Source: Burkholderiaceae bacterium
Lineage (GTDB): Bacteria; Pseudomonadota; Gammaproteobacteria; Burkholderiales; Burkholderiaceae_C
DNA: 64,000 nucleotides
Assembly: GCA_024235915.1 (NCBI GenBank)
Contig: JACKLO010000009.1
Span: 186,001-250,000, forward strand
Direction: 5' to 3'
Shown in pieces: positions 24,246 through 33,051 of this stretch. Position numbers and translations under genes: made by a program. The notes beneath the pieces were generated by a model. The model searched no databases. It was given only the letters and a program-made list of their open reading frames with translations, and was not told the DNA's origin. How positions within the stretch are numbered: position 1 is the stretch's first letter; each line of letters begins with the position of its first letter.

Positions 24246-26506
24246 GCCATGGACCTCGATGCGGCCAGCCAGTCGAGCAGGCCGGGCAGGGGCAGCGGGC
24301 GCGAGAAGAGGAAGCCCTGCGCCTCGTCGCAACCCATGTCGACCAGGGCCTGGCGCTGGTCCTCGGTCTCCACGCCTTCGGCCAGCACGCGCAGGCCCAG
24401 TTGCCGGCCCAGCGGCACGATCATGCGCGCGATGCGGGCGCCGGGCTGATCGCTGCCCAGGCGGGAGACGAAGGTGCGGTCGATCTTCAGCCGCGTGGCC
24501 GGCAGGCGGTCCAGGTACGACAGCGACGAGAACCCGGTGCCGAAATCGTCGATGGCCACCCCCACGCCACGCCGACGCACCTCGGTGAGCAGTTCGGCCA
24601 CATGGTCGAGACCGACCACCGCCACGCTCTCGGTGATCTCCAGCTCCAGCCGCGACGGCGCCACGCCCTTGTCGGCCAGCGCCAGGTCCAGCTGACGCAG
24701 GAAATCGGGGTGGGCGAATTCCACCGGCGAGACGTTGACCGCCAACGTGAGCAGTGGTGCCCCCGGTGGTGCAGCGCGGTCGGCCTGCACCAGGGCATCC
24801 AGCCCGCTGCGCAGGCACCAGTTGCCGAGACTGACGATCAGGCCCGACTGTTCGGCCACAGGGATGAAGCGGTCGGGCGGCACCATGCGGCCGTCCTCCG
24901 CCCGCCATCGCAGCAGCGCCTCGACGCCCACCACACGGCCGTTGGACAGGTCCACCTGGGGCTGGAAGGCCAGGAACAGCCGGTCGTGGTCGAAGGCCCG
25001 GTGCAGGCCGTGCAGCAACCGCGTGCGTTCCTTGGAATCCTCGCCCAGCGCCCGCGTGAACACCTCGCTGCGCCCATGGCCGCCGGACTTGGCCCGCTTC
25101 ATCGTGATGGCGGCGTCCTTCAGCAGTTCACTGCCGGTGCTGGGCAGGGCGTCGTCGCAGGGCACGAAGCTCATGCTCACGGAAATGCGCCGCTGCACCC
25201 CTTCCAGCTCGAGCGGCGCCTCCAGCAGCACGCGCAGCGGCTCGTCACGCACGAGCGCCGTCGGCCCCAGCACGGCAAAGGCGTTGCCGCCGACCCGCGC
25301 CACCACGCAGCTCCCGGGCAGGCCCTGCACCAGGCGTTGCGCCATGGCCTGCAGCAGCAGGTCGCCAAAGCGGTGGCCGAACATGTCGTTGGTCTCCGCG
25401 AACTGGTCGATGTCCAGCGTGGCCAGCGCCTGCCCGGCGAGGCTGCCGTCGGCGATGCGGGCGTCGAGTTGCTCGATCAGCGCCGTGCGGTTGGCGATGC
25501 CCAGCAGGCGGTCGACGTAGGCGTGCTCGCGCAGCCGCGACACCAGAGCCACATTGGCCGCGCACAGCGTGATGTTGGTGCAGAAGACCTCCACCAGCTG
25601 ACGGTCGATGGCCGGCAGCGGCGTGCGCGCCGCGATGTAGGCGGCGAAGTCGCCGCTGGCGCCGCCCCGCCCTTCGAAGAACAGCGCCACGAAGCCCGGG
25701 CCGCTGGTGCTGGCGCGTGCGCGCAAGCAGTGCAGCAAGGCATCGGCCACGGCCTCGTCGTCCAGTTCGCCGACACGGCGGCGGATCAGGTGCCGCCAGC
25801 GCCCGGCTGCCGCGATGACCACGAATCCTGCGGCCTCGCCCCCGGCAGACGGTGCACCACGGAGGGGGTCCGCGGCGGCACAGACCACGCCTTCCGGGTC
25901 CACCCCCAGCAGGCCGGCGATCTGGATGATCACCCCTTCGGCAAAGTCCACCATGCCTTGTTCGGCAATGAACTGGTTGCTCGCAGCGATCACGCGTTCC
26001 AGTCCGCGGCGGCTGGCCTCCAGACGGCGCAGCTGATCGTAGGACCGGATGGCGGCCGTCAGCGTCACGTAGAGCTTCTGTCGCGTCAGTTCCGACTTGG
26101 TCTTGTAGTCGTTGATGTCGTAACGGCGGATGGTCTCGAGCTCCGGGGCCTGGCCCGGCTGGCCGGTGCGCAGCACGATGCGGGTGTTCAGCAGCCCGAG
26201 CTCACCACGGATGCGCGCCACCAGGTCGAGGCCGGCATGTTCCGACTCCATCACCACGTCGAGCAGCACGACGGCGATGTCGGGCTCGGCGCGCATGCGC
26301 TGCAGGGCCTCGGCAGCACTGTGTGCATGCAGCAGGTGCAGGCCTCGGCCGGCGATCTCCAGGCCGCGCAAGGCGAAGGCCGTGGTCTCGTGCACATCGG
26401 CATCGTCGTCGACGAGCAGGATGCGCCAGGCCTCGGGCCCTGCCTCGATGGCCTGGTGACCGGTGGACTCGTCGATGAAGGGAAGGAGATCGTCGGGCAC
26501 TGTCAT
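24242..26506 (-). CDS. Response regulator: REC-DUF3369-degenerate GGDEF-EAL (c-di-GMP phosphodiesterase)
   Basis: 754 residues from the ATG at 26506 (a GTG at 26542 is possible; neither has a clear ribosome-binding site). REC domain with WRILLVDDDADVHE and phospho-acceptor Asp83 in VVLLDVVMES. A DUF3369 (GAF-like) linker follows. The GGDEF site reads GGNAF (406-410), so cyclase activity is unlikely. The EAL domain is complete: EALLRW (529-534), NVSP, ELEITES, AIDDFGTGFSSLSYLDRLP, KIDRTFV and EGVETEDQR, consistent with an active phosphodiesterase. First gene of the operon with the binding protein and the histidine kinase that probably phosphorylates it. Confidence 0.93.
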   Translation of the reverse strand: MTVPDDLLPFIDESTGHQAIEAGPEAWRILLVDDDADVHETTAFALRGLEIAGRGLHLLHAHSAAEALQRMRAEPDIAVVLLDVVMESEHAGLDLVARIRGELGLLNTRIVLRTGQPGQAPELETIRRYDINDYKTKSELTRQKLYVTLTAAIRSYDQLRRLEASRRGLERVIAASNQFIAEQGMVDFAEGVIIQIAGLLGVDPEGVVCAAADPLRGAPSAGGEAAGFVVIAAAGRWRHLIRRRVGELDDEAVADALLHCLRARASTSGPGFVALFFEGRGGASGDFAAYIAARTPLPAIDRQLVEVFCTNITLCAANVALVSRLREHAYVDRLLGIANRTALIEQLDARIADGSLAGQALATLDIDQFAETNDMFGHRFGDLLLQAMAQRLVQGLPGSCVVARVGGNAFAVLGPTALVRDEPLRVLLEAPLELEGVQRRISVSMSFVPCDDALPSTGSELLKDAAITMKRAKSGGHGRSEVFTRALGEDSKERTRLLHGLHRAFDHDRLFLAFQPQVDLSNGRVVGVEALLRWRAEDGRMVPPDRFIPVAEQSGLIVSLGNWCLRSGLDALVQADRAAPPGAPLLTLAVNVSPVEFAHPDFLRQLDLALADKGVAPSRLELEITESVAVVGLDHVAELLTEVRRRGVGVAIDDFGTGFSSLSYLDRLPATRLKIDRTFVSRLGSDQPGARIARMIVPLGRQLGLRVLAEGVETEDQRQALVDMGCDEAQGFLFSRPLPLPGLLDWLAASRSMA

Positions 26507-26833
26507 GGCGTCAGGGGGGCCGCCGGCAGAGCACGGGGCCACGGGTTGTACGGCCGTGGGTGAAGATTTCGAATCGCGTTAACAATATCCAATCTCTCGA
26601 GCCGCTGCCCGGCACCGGCCGATGGACCGTACACCCCACGTTGTCTACGCATTGACAAGAAGTGCCAGGTTTCTCAAGGACTTGGCGTCGACGCCGGACT
26701 CGACACCGGCCGGGCCGGTTTCATACCGCCTGGGAACAAGAGCCCCATGATCAAGGGGCCGGCGGACGATGGTGACGCAAATCTGCGTGCGTGTACGCAG
26801 GACAAGCACCGGGGTCGGGCCTACGGTGGGCGC
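26507..26833. other. Intergenic region between divergent signalling operon and repeat-protein gene
   Basis: 327 bases between divergent starts. It contains an AT-richer patch around 26562-26600, an inverted repeat TTGTC (26641-26645) / GACAA (26654-26658) and a perfect hairpin CTGCGT-N6-ACGCAG (26783-26800). No convincing -35/-10 pair or RNA gene was seen. An open minus-strand frame overlapping it (26645-27262) has no coding features. Confidence 0.5.
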
Positions 26834-28744
26834 ATGCCAGCACCGCAGCCCACCCCACGCGCCAATGTGCCGACCACGGCACCGGCGAGGCACCTCCACG
26901 GCCATCGCCGCCAGGCCACGGCAGGCTGGGGTACTGGCTTCAGCCGATTTGTCAGGCTTTTCACCGCCGTCCCGCGCCTGCAGGCAGGGCTTGCGGTGGC
27001 CGCCATGGCCGTCGCGCCGCTGAGCATTGCAGCGCAGACGGCGAACACACCGCTGGACGTCGGTCTCGACGTGCGCTCCTCCCTGTTCAGCGGCCGACTG
27101 CTGCTCAACGGGCAGGCCTTCGGGGCGGGTGGGACGTCGAGCTTCGCGGTCAACCTCGTGCGGATCGGCGACGCTGCCGACGACCTCTACCTTGGCGCGT
27201 ACCTCCAACCCGGCTACACCGTGCCCTTGGTGGCGGGCACCTACCGCCCGCAGTTCTTCCACCAGTTCGGCCCGGCATCCCCTCAGAACTACGCCGCACC
27301 GCTGCGTCCGCTGATCGACGCGCGGCAGCCGCGGGTGGCGGAAATCGACGTTCCGGGCGTGGCCCTCACTGCCGACTTCAAGCTCGACGGTCAGGCTTTC
27401 CCGCTACAGGCGGCCGAGGTGGCGGAGTTCTACCTGGTGCCTCACCGGCCGGGTGAGCGGATCCTTCTGGGCCGATCGAACACACCCGGCGCGCAGGCCG
27501 TGGTGCTGCCTGGCCGCTATGACGTCGTCTATGAATACCGCAGCGGCGAGTACCTGCCCATCAACGAGCATGCAGTGGTGGCCCGCGGGCTGCACCTGAC
27601 GTCGTCGCGCCACCTCAGCATCGCCGTGCGGTCGACCATCGCTGAAACCCGCGTGACGCTGAATGGCGAGCCCTTTCCCGTCGACGCCTACGACCACGGT
27701 CGCATCGTGCTGGTCAACCCGGCGGACCGGGACCAGGTGGTGATCGGCGAAACCTTCGGCACGCTGCTGCCCGCCCGGCGTGTGATCGTCGGGCGCTACG
27801 ACGTGCACTACCGCAGCCGTGAGCCCGGCGCCGTCACCCCCGTCAACCCGGACGCCGCGGTGGCCAAGGGCGTAAACCTGAGCGCACGCCAGCGCCGGGT
27901 CGACGTGGATGTGCGCGCGATCACCTTCGCCGGCAGCTACCTGATCAATGGGGAGGCGCCTCCGAACTCCGCGTACCACTACGCGCGCATCGGCCTGCGC
28001 ATGCACGGCACATCGGACACGCTGCAACTGGGCGACACCTATGCACAGACTTTCGGGCCGTTGAACATCGTGGCAGGGACCTACGAGGGCGTCTATGCGC
28101 ACCGCGAAGGCGAATCGTTGCCGATGAACACGGACGCCGTCTTCCTGTCCGAACTCCTGCTGCAGCAGAACAGCAGCCAAGTGCTGGACATCCCGGCCGT
28201 GCCGCTGACGCTGGACCTGCGGCTCAATGGCGCGGCGTTTCCCAACAGTGCCTACAACTACGCGCGCATCACCGTCGTGCGCCAGCAGGCCGAAGGCGCC
28301 GCAGCGGACCCGATCGTGCTGGGCGACACCTTCGCGGGCCCGCTGCTGATCACGCTGCTGCCAGGCCGATACAGCTTTGTCTACAGCGCGCGTGAGACCA
28401 ACGGACTGGTGCCGGAGAATCGCCAGGCCGTCTTCCTGAAGGACGTCGACGTGTCCGGGCCGACCACGATCGTGCACGACCTGCGCGCACGGCCCGTACG
28501 TTTGGGCGTGACACTGGACGGCGCCACCTTCCCCGACGCGGCGCAGGGCAGCGCTGAAATCCTGGTGGGTCAGACACGTGAGGACAGGGTCACGCTGGGG
28601 CTGACCTCAGACCTCGGCACACCGGCCACTCGCCTGCTGCTGCACGGCCGTTACACGGCCTACTACGCGTTGCGCGACGCGGGGAACGCTTCGTTGATGC
28701 CCGCCAATCGGGACGCCGTCATCGGCCGCTTCGTGGTGGATTGA
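26834..28744 (+). CDS. Secreted protein with six ~94-residue tandem repeats, unknown function
   Basis: 636 residues if the ATG at 26834 is used; the start is uncertain because the n-region is long. A hydrophobic signal segment LAVAAMAVAPLSIAAQ ends near residue 68. The rest consists of about six repeats starting near DNA positions 27053, 27361, 27641, 27925, 28203 and 28494 (period ~280-290 bp). Each repeat shows the pattern: beta strand, LNG or LDG, FP, a YARI-like strand, LGDT-like turn, LLPGRYDVVY and a downstream PxN..AV segment. This suggests a string of beta-sandwich domains. No known family name is recognised. It is divergent from the c-di-GMP signalling operon and ends before a bidirectional terminator. 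Confidence 0.75.
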   Translation: MPAPQPTPRANVPTTAPARHLHGHRRQATAGWGTGFSRFVRLFTAVPRLQAGLAVAAMAVAPLSIAAQTANTPLDVGLDVRSSLFSGRLLLNGQAFGAGGTSSFAVNLVRIGDAADDLYLGAYLQPGYTVPLVAGTYRPQFFHQFGPASPQNYAAPLRPLIDARQPRVAEIDVPGVALTADFKLDGQAFPLQAAEVAEFYLVPHRPGERILLGRSNTPGAQAVVLPGRYDVVYEYRSGEYLPINEHAVVARGLHLTSSRHLSIAVRSTIAETRVTLNGEPFPVDAYDHGRIVLVNPADRDQVVIGETFGTLLPARRVIVGRYDVHYRSREPGAVTPVNPDAAVAKGVNLSARQRRVDVDVRAITFAGSYLINGEAPPNSAYHYARIGLRMHGTSDTLQLGDTYAQTFGPLNIVAGTYEGVYAHREGESLPMNTDAVFLSELLLQQNSSQVLDIPAVPLTLDLRLNGAAFPNSAYNYARITVVRQQAEGAAADPIVLGDTFAGPLLITLLPGRYSFVYSARETNGLVPENRQAVFLKDVDVSGPTTIVHDLRARPVRLGVTLDGATFPDAAQGSAEILVGQTREDRVTLGLTSDLGTPATRLLLHGRYTAYYALRDAGNASLMPANRDAVIGRFVVD

Positions 28745-28847
28745 CGGGGCCGCTGCGTCACATCCGACGCTCCCGGCGCACGGGGGGGGGGCCACGCCCG
28801 CCACGAATAGGCTCGCCATGAGCACCCAGCACCCAGCGCCCAACAAA

Positions 28848-28881
28848 AAAGGCCCTGGTGCTAGACGGCATCAGGGCCTTT
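28848..28881. terminator. Intrinsic terminator, strong on the minus strand
   Basis: AAAGGCCCTG (28848-28857) and CAGGGCCTTT (28872-28881) form a perfect 10-bp stem. Read on the minus strand the stem is followed by a run of six Ts, so it terminates the tRNA-His transcript. On the plus strand only three Ts follow, giving weaker termination for the repeat-protein gene. A second short dyad (28888-28903) lies between it and the tRNA. Confidence 0.85.
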
Positions 28882-28914
28882 GAACATTGACGCCAAGGCG
28901 TCAGCGTGAATGGG

Positions 28915-28991
28915 TGGGGTGGCTGATGGGACTCGAACCCACGACGACCAGAATCACAATCTGGGACTCTACCAACTGAGCTACAGCCACC
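28915..28991 (-). tRNA. tRNA-His (anticodon GTG)
   Basis: Minus-strand sequence begins GGTGGCTGTAGCTCAG, has the anticodon loop ATTGTGAT and T-arm GTGGGTTCGAGTCCCAT, and ends AGCCACC plus encoded CCA. The acceptor stem GGTGGCT/AGCCACC pairs perfectly, and the first G acts as the His-specific G-1. 77 bases with CCA. It lies 21 bases downstream of ppiD. Confidence 0.97.
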
Positions 28992-29012
28992 GAAGAGCCA
29001 AAGATTATAGCG

Positions 29013-30908
29013 TCAAGGCTTGGCCGGATTTGGCGCCTTGATGACGACCTTGTAGCGCTGCTCCAGCGCCTTGTAGTAGGCCTCGGCCTCGGCGTTGCCC
29101 AGCGCCTGCGCAAACTGCTGTCGCAGCGGGGCGCTGCCACCACCGGCCGCCGGGTCACGCGGCAGAACCTTCACCACGCGCAACAAGGCTTGTCCCGCAC
29201 TGCCCAGGTCCACCAATTGCAGGGCGGGCAAGGCCTTGGGCGCGGCCTTCAAGGCGGCGTCCACCACCGGGCGCGGCAAGCCCTGCGTCTGCGCACGCGA
29301 GACCACCACAGCAGCCGGCAGGCCAGTGCCGTCCTGGGCATCCTTCAGCGCGGCCAGGCGAGCTTCGGCATCCTTCCTGGCCAATGCCGCGGCCTGCTCG
29401 GCCACCACGCGGGCACGCACCTGGTCCCGCACCTCGGCCAGCGGCAGCACGCGCTCAGGCTCGTGCTTGACCACGCGGGCCGACACCAGCTGGTTGGGCC
29501 CGGTTTCCACCGCGTCGGTGTTGCGGCCCTGGCGCAGGGCGTCGTCCCCGAACACGGCGTTCAGCAGCTTGGCCGAGGCCAGCGGCCCTTCAGCACCTGG
29601 CGCCGGCTGGCGCTGCACGGTGGCCGTGCGCTTCTCGAGCTTGAACTTGTCGATCACCGCTTGCAGGCTTTCCGGCTGTTCGTACACCATGTTGCTGAAC
29701 TGCTCGGCGACCTCGGCATAGCGGCGCTGCGCCAGCGACCGGCGCACCTCCTGCTCGATCTCGGTGCGCACCTCGGCAAACGGCCGCTTTTCGCCGCCCC
29801 GTGTCTCGACGAGCTGGATCACGTGGTAGCCGAAATCGCTCTCGACCACCGGGCTGATCTCACCCGGCTTCAGGGCGAAGGCCGCGTCCTCGAAAGGCTT
29901 GACCATCGCACCGCGGCCAAAGAACCCCAGGTCGCCGCCATCGGCCGCAGAACCGCCGTCGTCGGAGTTCGCCTTGGCCAGGGCCGCGAAGTCACCCGGC
30001 TTGGCGCGGGCCTGGGCCAGCAGCTGTTCGGCCTTGGCGCGCGCCTTCTCCCGGTCGGCCGCCGGCGCCTCGCGTTCCGCCTTGACCAGGATGTGGCGGG
30101 CCCGGCGTTCTTCAGGCTGGGTGTAGCGCTCCGCGTTCTGTTCGTAATAGGCCTTCAGGTCACCGTCGGGCACCGCCGCGTCCTTGGCCAGCGTCTCCAG
30201 GTCGAGCATCACCCACTCGATCCGGGCCTGCTCCGGGGCCCGGAACTCCTCGGCGTGAGCTTCGTGCCAGGTCTGGAGTTCGGCGTCGGTGGGCTGCACC
30301 TTGGCGCGGTAGGCCGCGGCGTCGAAGGTCTGCACCTGCACCTCGCGCTGCTGCAGCAGCGCGTCCAGCGCGGCATCGGCCACACCGGGTGCAGCCTGGG
30401 CCGAACTGCTGACGCCGCCGAGCACGGCGTCCATGCCATAGCGCAGCGCGATCTGCTGCTCCGCGCCGGCGTCGCCGAAGCCCGCCTGCAACGCGCGGTC
30501 ACGGTCGACCTGTCCATTGGCACCCCGCAGCGGCGCGAAGTACGCGCTGCTCTTGACCAGTTCCGGCAGGCGACCCGGGGTGGGCACGAGATGCTGGTCG
30601 TAGGCCGCAGCCAGCAGCAGACGTTCACGCACCAGCTGCTCAAGGGCCTGGCGACGGAACTCGGGGGTGTCGAACATCGCCGCGTCGGCATTGGGCACCC
30701 GCTGACGCATGGTCTCGACCGCCCGGCGCTGGGCCAGGTCCCAATCGGCCTGCGTGATCTTCTGCCCGGCCACCTCGGCCACCGTGGCGTTGGCGCCGTC
30801 GGTCATGCGCTTGTAGCCGTCGATGCCGAAGAAGACGAACGACGGGATGATCAGCAGCACGATGAGGCCAAGCATCAGCTTGGAGTGCTGGCGGACGAAA
30901 TCGAACAT
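29013..30908 (-). CDS. ppiD: PpiD-type membrane-anchored peptidyl-prolyl isomerase / chaperone
   Basis: 631 residues, the PpiD length. A short cytoplasmic N-terminus (MFDFVRQHSKL) precedes one membrane helix LMLGLIVLLIIPSFVFFGID. The SurA-like N-terminal chaperone region is followed by a parvulin domain around residues 265-365 with RARHILVKAE, DGGDLGFFGRGAMVKPFEDA and VESDFGYHVIQL. It assists folding of proteins leaving the Sec translocon in the periplasm. Position between tRNA-Val/hupB and tRNA-His is a conserved arrangement in betaproteobacteria. Confidence 0.95.
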   Translation of the reverse strand: MFDFVRQHSKLMLGLIVLLIIPSFVFFGIDGYKRMTDGANATVAEVAGQKITQADWDLAQRRAVETMRQRVPNADAAMFDTPEFRRQALEQLVRERLLLAAAYDQHLVPTPGRLPELVKSSAYFAPLRGANGQVDRDRALQAGFGDAGAEQQIALRYGMDAVLGGVSSSAQAAPGVADAALDALLQQREVQVQTFDAAAYRAKVQPTDAELQTWHEAHAEEFRAPEQARIEWVMLDLETLAKDAAVPDGDLKAYYEQNAERYTQPEERRARHILVKAEREAPAADREKARAKAEQLLAQARAKPGDFAALAKANSDDGGSAADGGDLGFFGRGAMVKPFEDAAFALKPGEISPVVESDFGYHVIQLVETRGGEKRPFAEVRTEIEQEVRRSLAQRRYAEVAEQFSNMVYEQPESLQAVIDKFKLEKRTATVQRQPAPGAEGPLASAKLLNAVFGDDALRQGRNTDAVETGPNQLVSARVVKHEPERVLPLAEVRDQVRARVVAEQAAALARKDAEARLAALKDAQDGTGLPAAVVVSRAQTQGLPRPVVDAALKAAPKALPALQLVDLGSAGQALLRVVKVLPRDPAAGGGSAPLRQQFAQALGNAEAEAYYKALEQRYKVVIKAPNPAKP

Positions 30909-30935
30909 CGAAGGGGATTCCCGGGGCCTGAAAGC

Positions 30936-30960
30936 AAAAAGGCGAACCGCTGTTCGCCTT
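30936..30960 (-). terminator. Intrinsic terminator after tRNA-Val
   Basis: Stem AAGGCGAAC (30939-30947) / GTTCGCCTT (30952-30960) with a 4-base loop; on the minus strand it is followed by five Ts (30940-30936). It separates the hupB-tRNA-Val transcript from ppiD, so ppiD probably needs its own promoter in the ~27 bases before its start or relies on read-through. Confidence 0.8.
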
Positions 30961-31001
30961 CGTTGCCTGGATTTGCGGACCCGCGATTCTAGTGCCGACG
31001 G

Positions 31002-31077
31002 TGGTGGGTGCTGACGGGATCGAACCGCCGACCTACGCCTTGTAAGGGCGCCGCTCTGCCAGCTGAGCTAAGCACCC
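31002..31077 (-). tRNA. tRNA-Val (anticodon TAC)
   Basis: Minus strand reads GGGTGCTTAGCTCAGCTGGC at the 5' end, anticodon loop CTTACAA, T-arm GGCGGTTCGATCCCGTC and 3' GCACCC plus encoded ACCA. The 7-bp acceptor stem GGGTGCT/AGCACCC is perfect. 76 bases. It starts 10 bases after the hupB stop. Confidence 0.97.
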
Positions 31078-31087
31078 GTCGGAGAAA

Positions 31088-31360
31088 TCAGTTCAGGTGG
31101 TCCTTGAGGCCCTTGCCTGGCCGGAACTTGGGCACCTTGGCCGCCTTGATCTTGATCTGCGCGCCGGTGCGCGGGTTGCGCCCGGTGCGCGCCGTGCGCT
31201 TGGTCACTGCAAAGGTGCCGAAGCCTGCGATCGACACGCTGCCGCCCTTCTTCAACGCCCCCTTGACCCCACCGATCATCGCCTCGAGTGCCCGCGCGGC
31301 CGCGGCCTTTGAAATGTCGGCCTGGGTCGCGATGTGCTCGATCAACTCGGTCTTGTTCAC
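31088..31360 (-). CDS. hupB: DNA-binding protein HU-beta
   Basis: 90 residues, exactly HU length, when started at the GTG at 31360 (NKTELIEHIATQADISKAAA). AGGGGA lies 8 bases upstream. An upstream ATG at 31441 would add 27 unrelated residues and is rejected. The HU signature GFGTFAVTKRTARTGRNPRT contains the DNA-embracing arm with its conserved RNP. It is a nucleoid protein that bends and compacts DNA. It is followed by tRNA-Val and ppiD, a common betaproteobacterial order. Confidence 0.96.
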   Translation of the reverse strand: MNKTELIEHIATQADISKAAAARALEAMIGGVKGALKKGGSVSIAGFGTFAVTKRTARTGRNPRTGAQIKIKAAKVPKFRPGKGLKDHLN

Positions 31361-31545
31361 GGACGGGATCCCCTGTTGGTGCGCCTTGACGGGCAGATGC
31401 ATGCGATCGTGGGTGGCGGCCGCGTGGTGATTGGTGATCAACGCCGACGCGGCTTTGCGGAGCCATTAAATCCGCCGGCCAGCCTGGGTGTCAAGAACGC
31501 TGGCGCATTCTATGCATGCCTCGGACGAGGATACCCGGCAGCGTG

Positions 31546-32442
31546 TCAACGACGGCCCGGTTCACGCACCACCAGCCCCACGCCGATGGCCGTGAGCACC
31601 AGGCCGATCAGCACGCCTGGCGTCAGCAGTTCGTCGAACAGCGCCCAGGCCAAGAGCGCCGTGCAGGGCGGGACGAGGTACATCAGGCTGCTCACGCGGG
31701 TGGCGGCGCCACGCTGGATCAGCAGGTACAGCAACGAACTGCCGCCCAGCGTGAGCCCCAGCACCGACCACGCCATGGCCCCCATCAATTCGGGGTGCAG
31801 CACGATGGGTTCGTGCTCCAGCGCCAGGGCCAGCGGGGCGGTGACCACCAATGCCGCCAGCAGTTGCACGGTGTTGGCGGTGCGCACGTCGCAAGGCTGC
31901 ACACGCGCCTTCTGCACCAGTGTGCCCACCGTGATGCTGGCCAGGGCCAGCAGGGCCACCGCCAGGTTGCCCGCGTTCACTTCACCCACGCCCAGCTTGT
32001 GCCAGACCACCAGCACCAGGCCAGCCAGACCCAGCGCCAGGCCGGCCCACTGGCGCGCCGACACCCGGTGTTCACTGCCGGCCCAGGCCACCCACAGCGC
32101 CGTGAGCACCGGCTGCAGGCCGGCCACCAGGGCCATGGTGCCCGCGCCCAGGCCCGACTTGATGGCCGACCAGACGCCGCCCAGGTAGCCTGCGTGCATC
32201 AGCACACCCACCAGCGCCAACCAGCCCCACTGCGCTCGCCCATTTGGCCACGATGGCCGCGTGAAGGCGATCCACACCCCGAAGGCCAGCACCGAGAGGG
32301 CGAAGCGCCAGGCCAGGAAACCCAGCGGCGGCGCGTGCGGCATGCCGTAGCGCGCGACCACGAAGCCGGTGCTCCAGATGCCGACGAAGACCAGCGGCAT
32401 CGCCCGCACCCAGGGCGATTCGATGACCGCCGCCGCCGTCAT
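31546..32442 (-). CDS. EamA/DMT-family transporter
   Basis: 298 residues with about ten membrane helices in two EamA repeats (VFVGIWSTGFVVARYGMPHA at the start; LLAWALFDELLTPGVLIGLV near the end). The ATG overlaps the pgsA stop by 4 bases (ATGA), so it is the last gene of the uvrC-lipoprotein-pgsA operon. Substrate unknown. It is not closely similar to the other DMT transporter in the window beyond the shared family pattern. Confidence 0.88.
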   Translation of the reverse strand: MTAAAVIESPWVRAMPLVFVGIWSTGFVVARYGMPHAPPLGFLAWRFALSVLAFGVWIAFTRPSWPNGRAQWGWLALVGVLMHAGYLGGVWSAIKSGLGAGTMALVAGLQPVLTALWVAWAGSEHRVSARQWAGLALGLAGLVLVVWHKLGVGEVNAGNLAVALLALASITVGTLVQKARVQPCDVRTANTVQLLAALVVTAPLALALEHEPIVLHPELMGAMAWSVLGLTLGGSSLLYLLIQRGAATRVSSLMYLVPPCTALLAWALFDELLTPGVLIGLVLTAIGVGLVVREPGRR

Positions 32443-33005
32443 TTGACCTTGGCCCGGATCTCCGGCAAGGCGCGCTGCAGGTAGTACACCATCGACCAGA
32501 CGGTGAGCACCGCCGCCACCCAGATCAGCACATTGCCCCACAGGTGGGTGTCGATCACCTCGAACAGCGCGCCGTCGTAGAGCAGGAACGGGATGGCCAC
32601 CATCTGCACCGTGGTCTTGACCTTGCCCAGCATGTGCACGGCCACGCTGCGCGCGGCGCCGATCTGCGCCATCCATTCACGCAGCGCCGAGATGGCAATC
32701 TCGCGCCCGATGATGATCAGGGCCACGAACACGTCGGCCCGGTCCAGGTGCACGAGCACCAGCAGCGACGCGCAGACGAGGAACTTGTCGGCCACCGGGT
32801 CGAGGAAGGCGCCGAAGGACGAGGTCTGGTTGAGCTTGCGCGCCAGGTAGCCGTCGGCCCAGTCGGTGAGCGCGAAGACCACGAACATCACCGTGGCCAC
32901 CAGGTTGCGGGTGACGGCGTCCAGCGGCAGGTAGAACACGCCGACGATCAAAGGGATCGCGACGATGCGCGCCCAGGTCAGCAACGTCGGCAGCGTGAAG
33001 AACAT
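32439..33005 (-). CDS. pgsA: CDP-diacylglycerol-glycerol-3-phosphate 3-phosphatidyltransferase
   Basis: 188 residues. The CDP-alcohol phosphotransferase motif D-G-x2-A-R-x8-G-x3-D-x3-D is present as DWADGYLARKLN...FGAFLDPVADK. About five membrane helices. It makes phosphatidylglycerol phosphate, the precursor of phosphatidylglycerol and cardiolipin, in the inner membrane. Neighbouring uvrC is the usual companion in proteobacteria. Confidence 0.95.
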   Translation of the reverse strand: MFFTLPTLLTWARIVAIPLIVGVFYLPLDAVTRNLVATVMFVVFALTDWADGYLARKLNQTSSFGAFLDPVADKFLVCASLLVLVHLDRADVFVALIIIGREIAISALREWMAQIGAARSVAVHMLGKVKTTVQMVAIPFLLYDGALFEVIDTHLWGNVLIWVAAVLTVWSMVYYLQRALPEIRAKVK

Positions 33006-33051
33006 GGCGGCGATTCTGCGCGATCTGCGGTGGCTGTCGTCTGCGCCGTCG

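Noticed and set aside
26507..26833. TTGACA at 26653-26658 as a -35 element
   Set aside because: No acceptable -10 lies 16-18 bases downstream.
26645..27262. 205-codon minus-strand open frame in the gap before the repeat-protein gene
   Set aside because: No motif, no ribosome-binding site, and it overlaps the signal-peptide and first-repeat coding region on the other strand.
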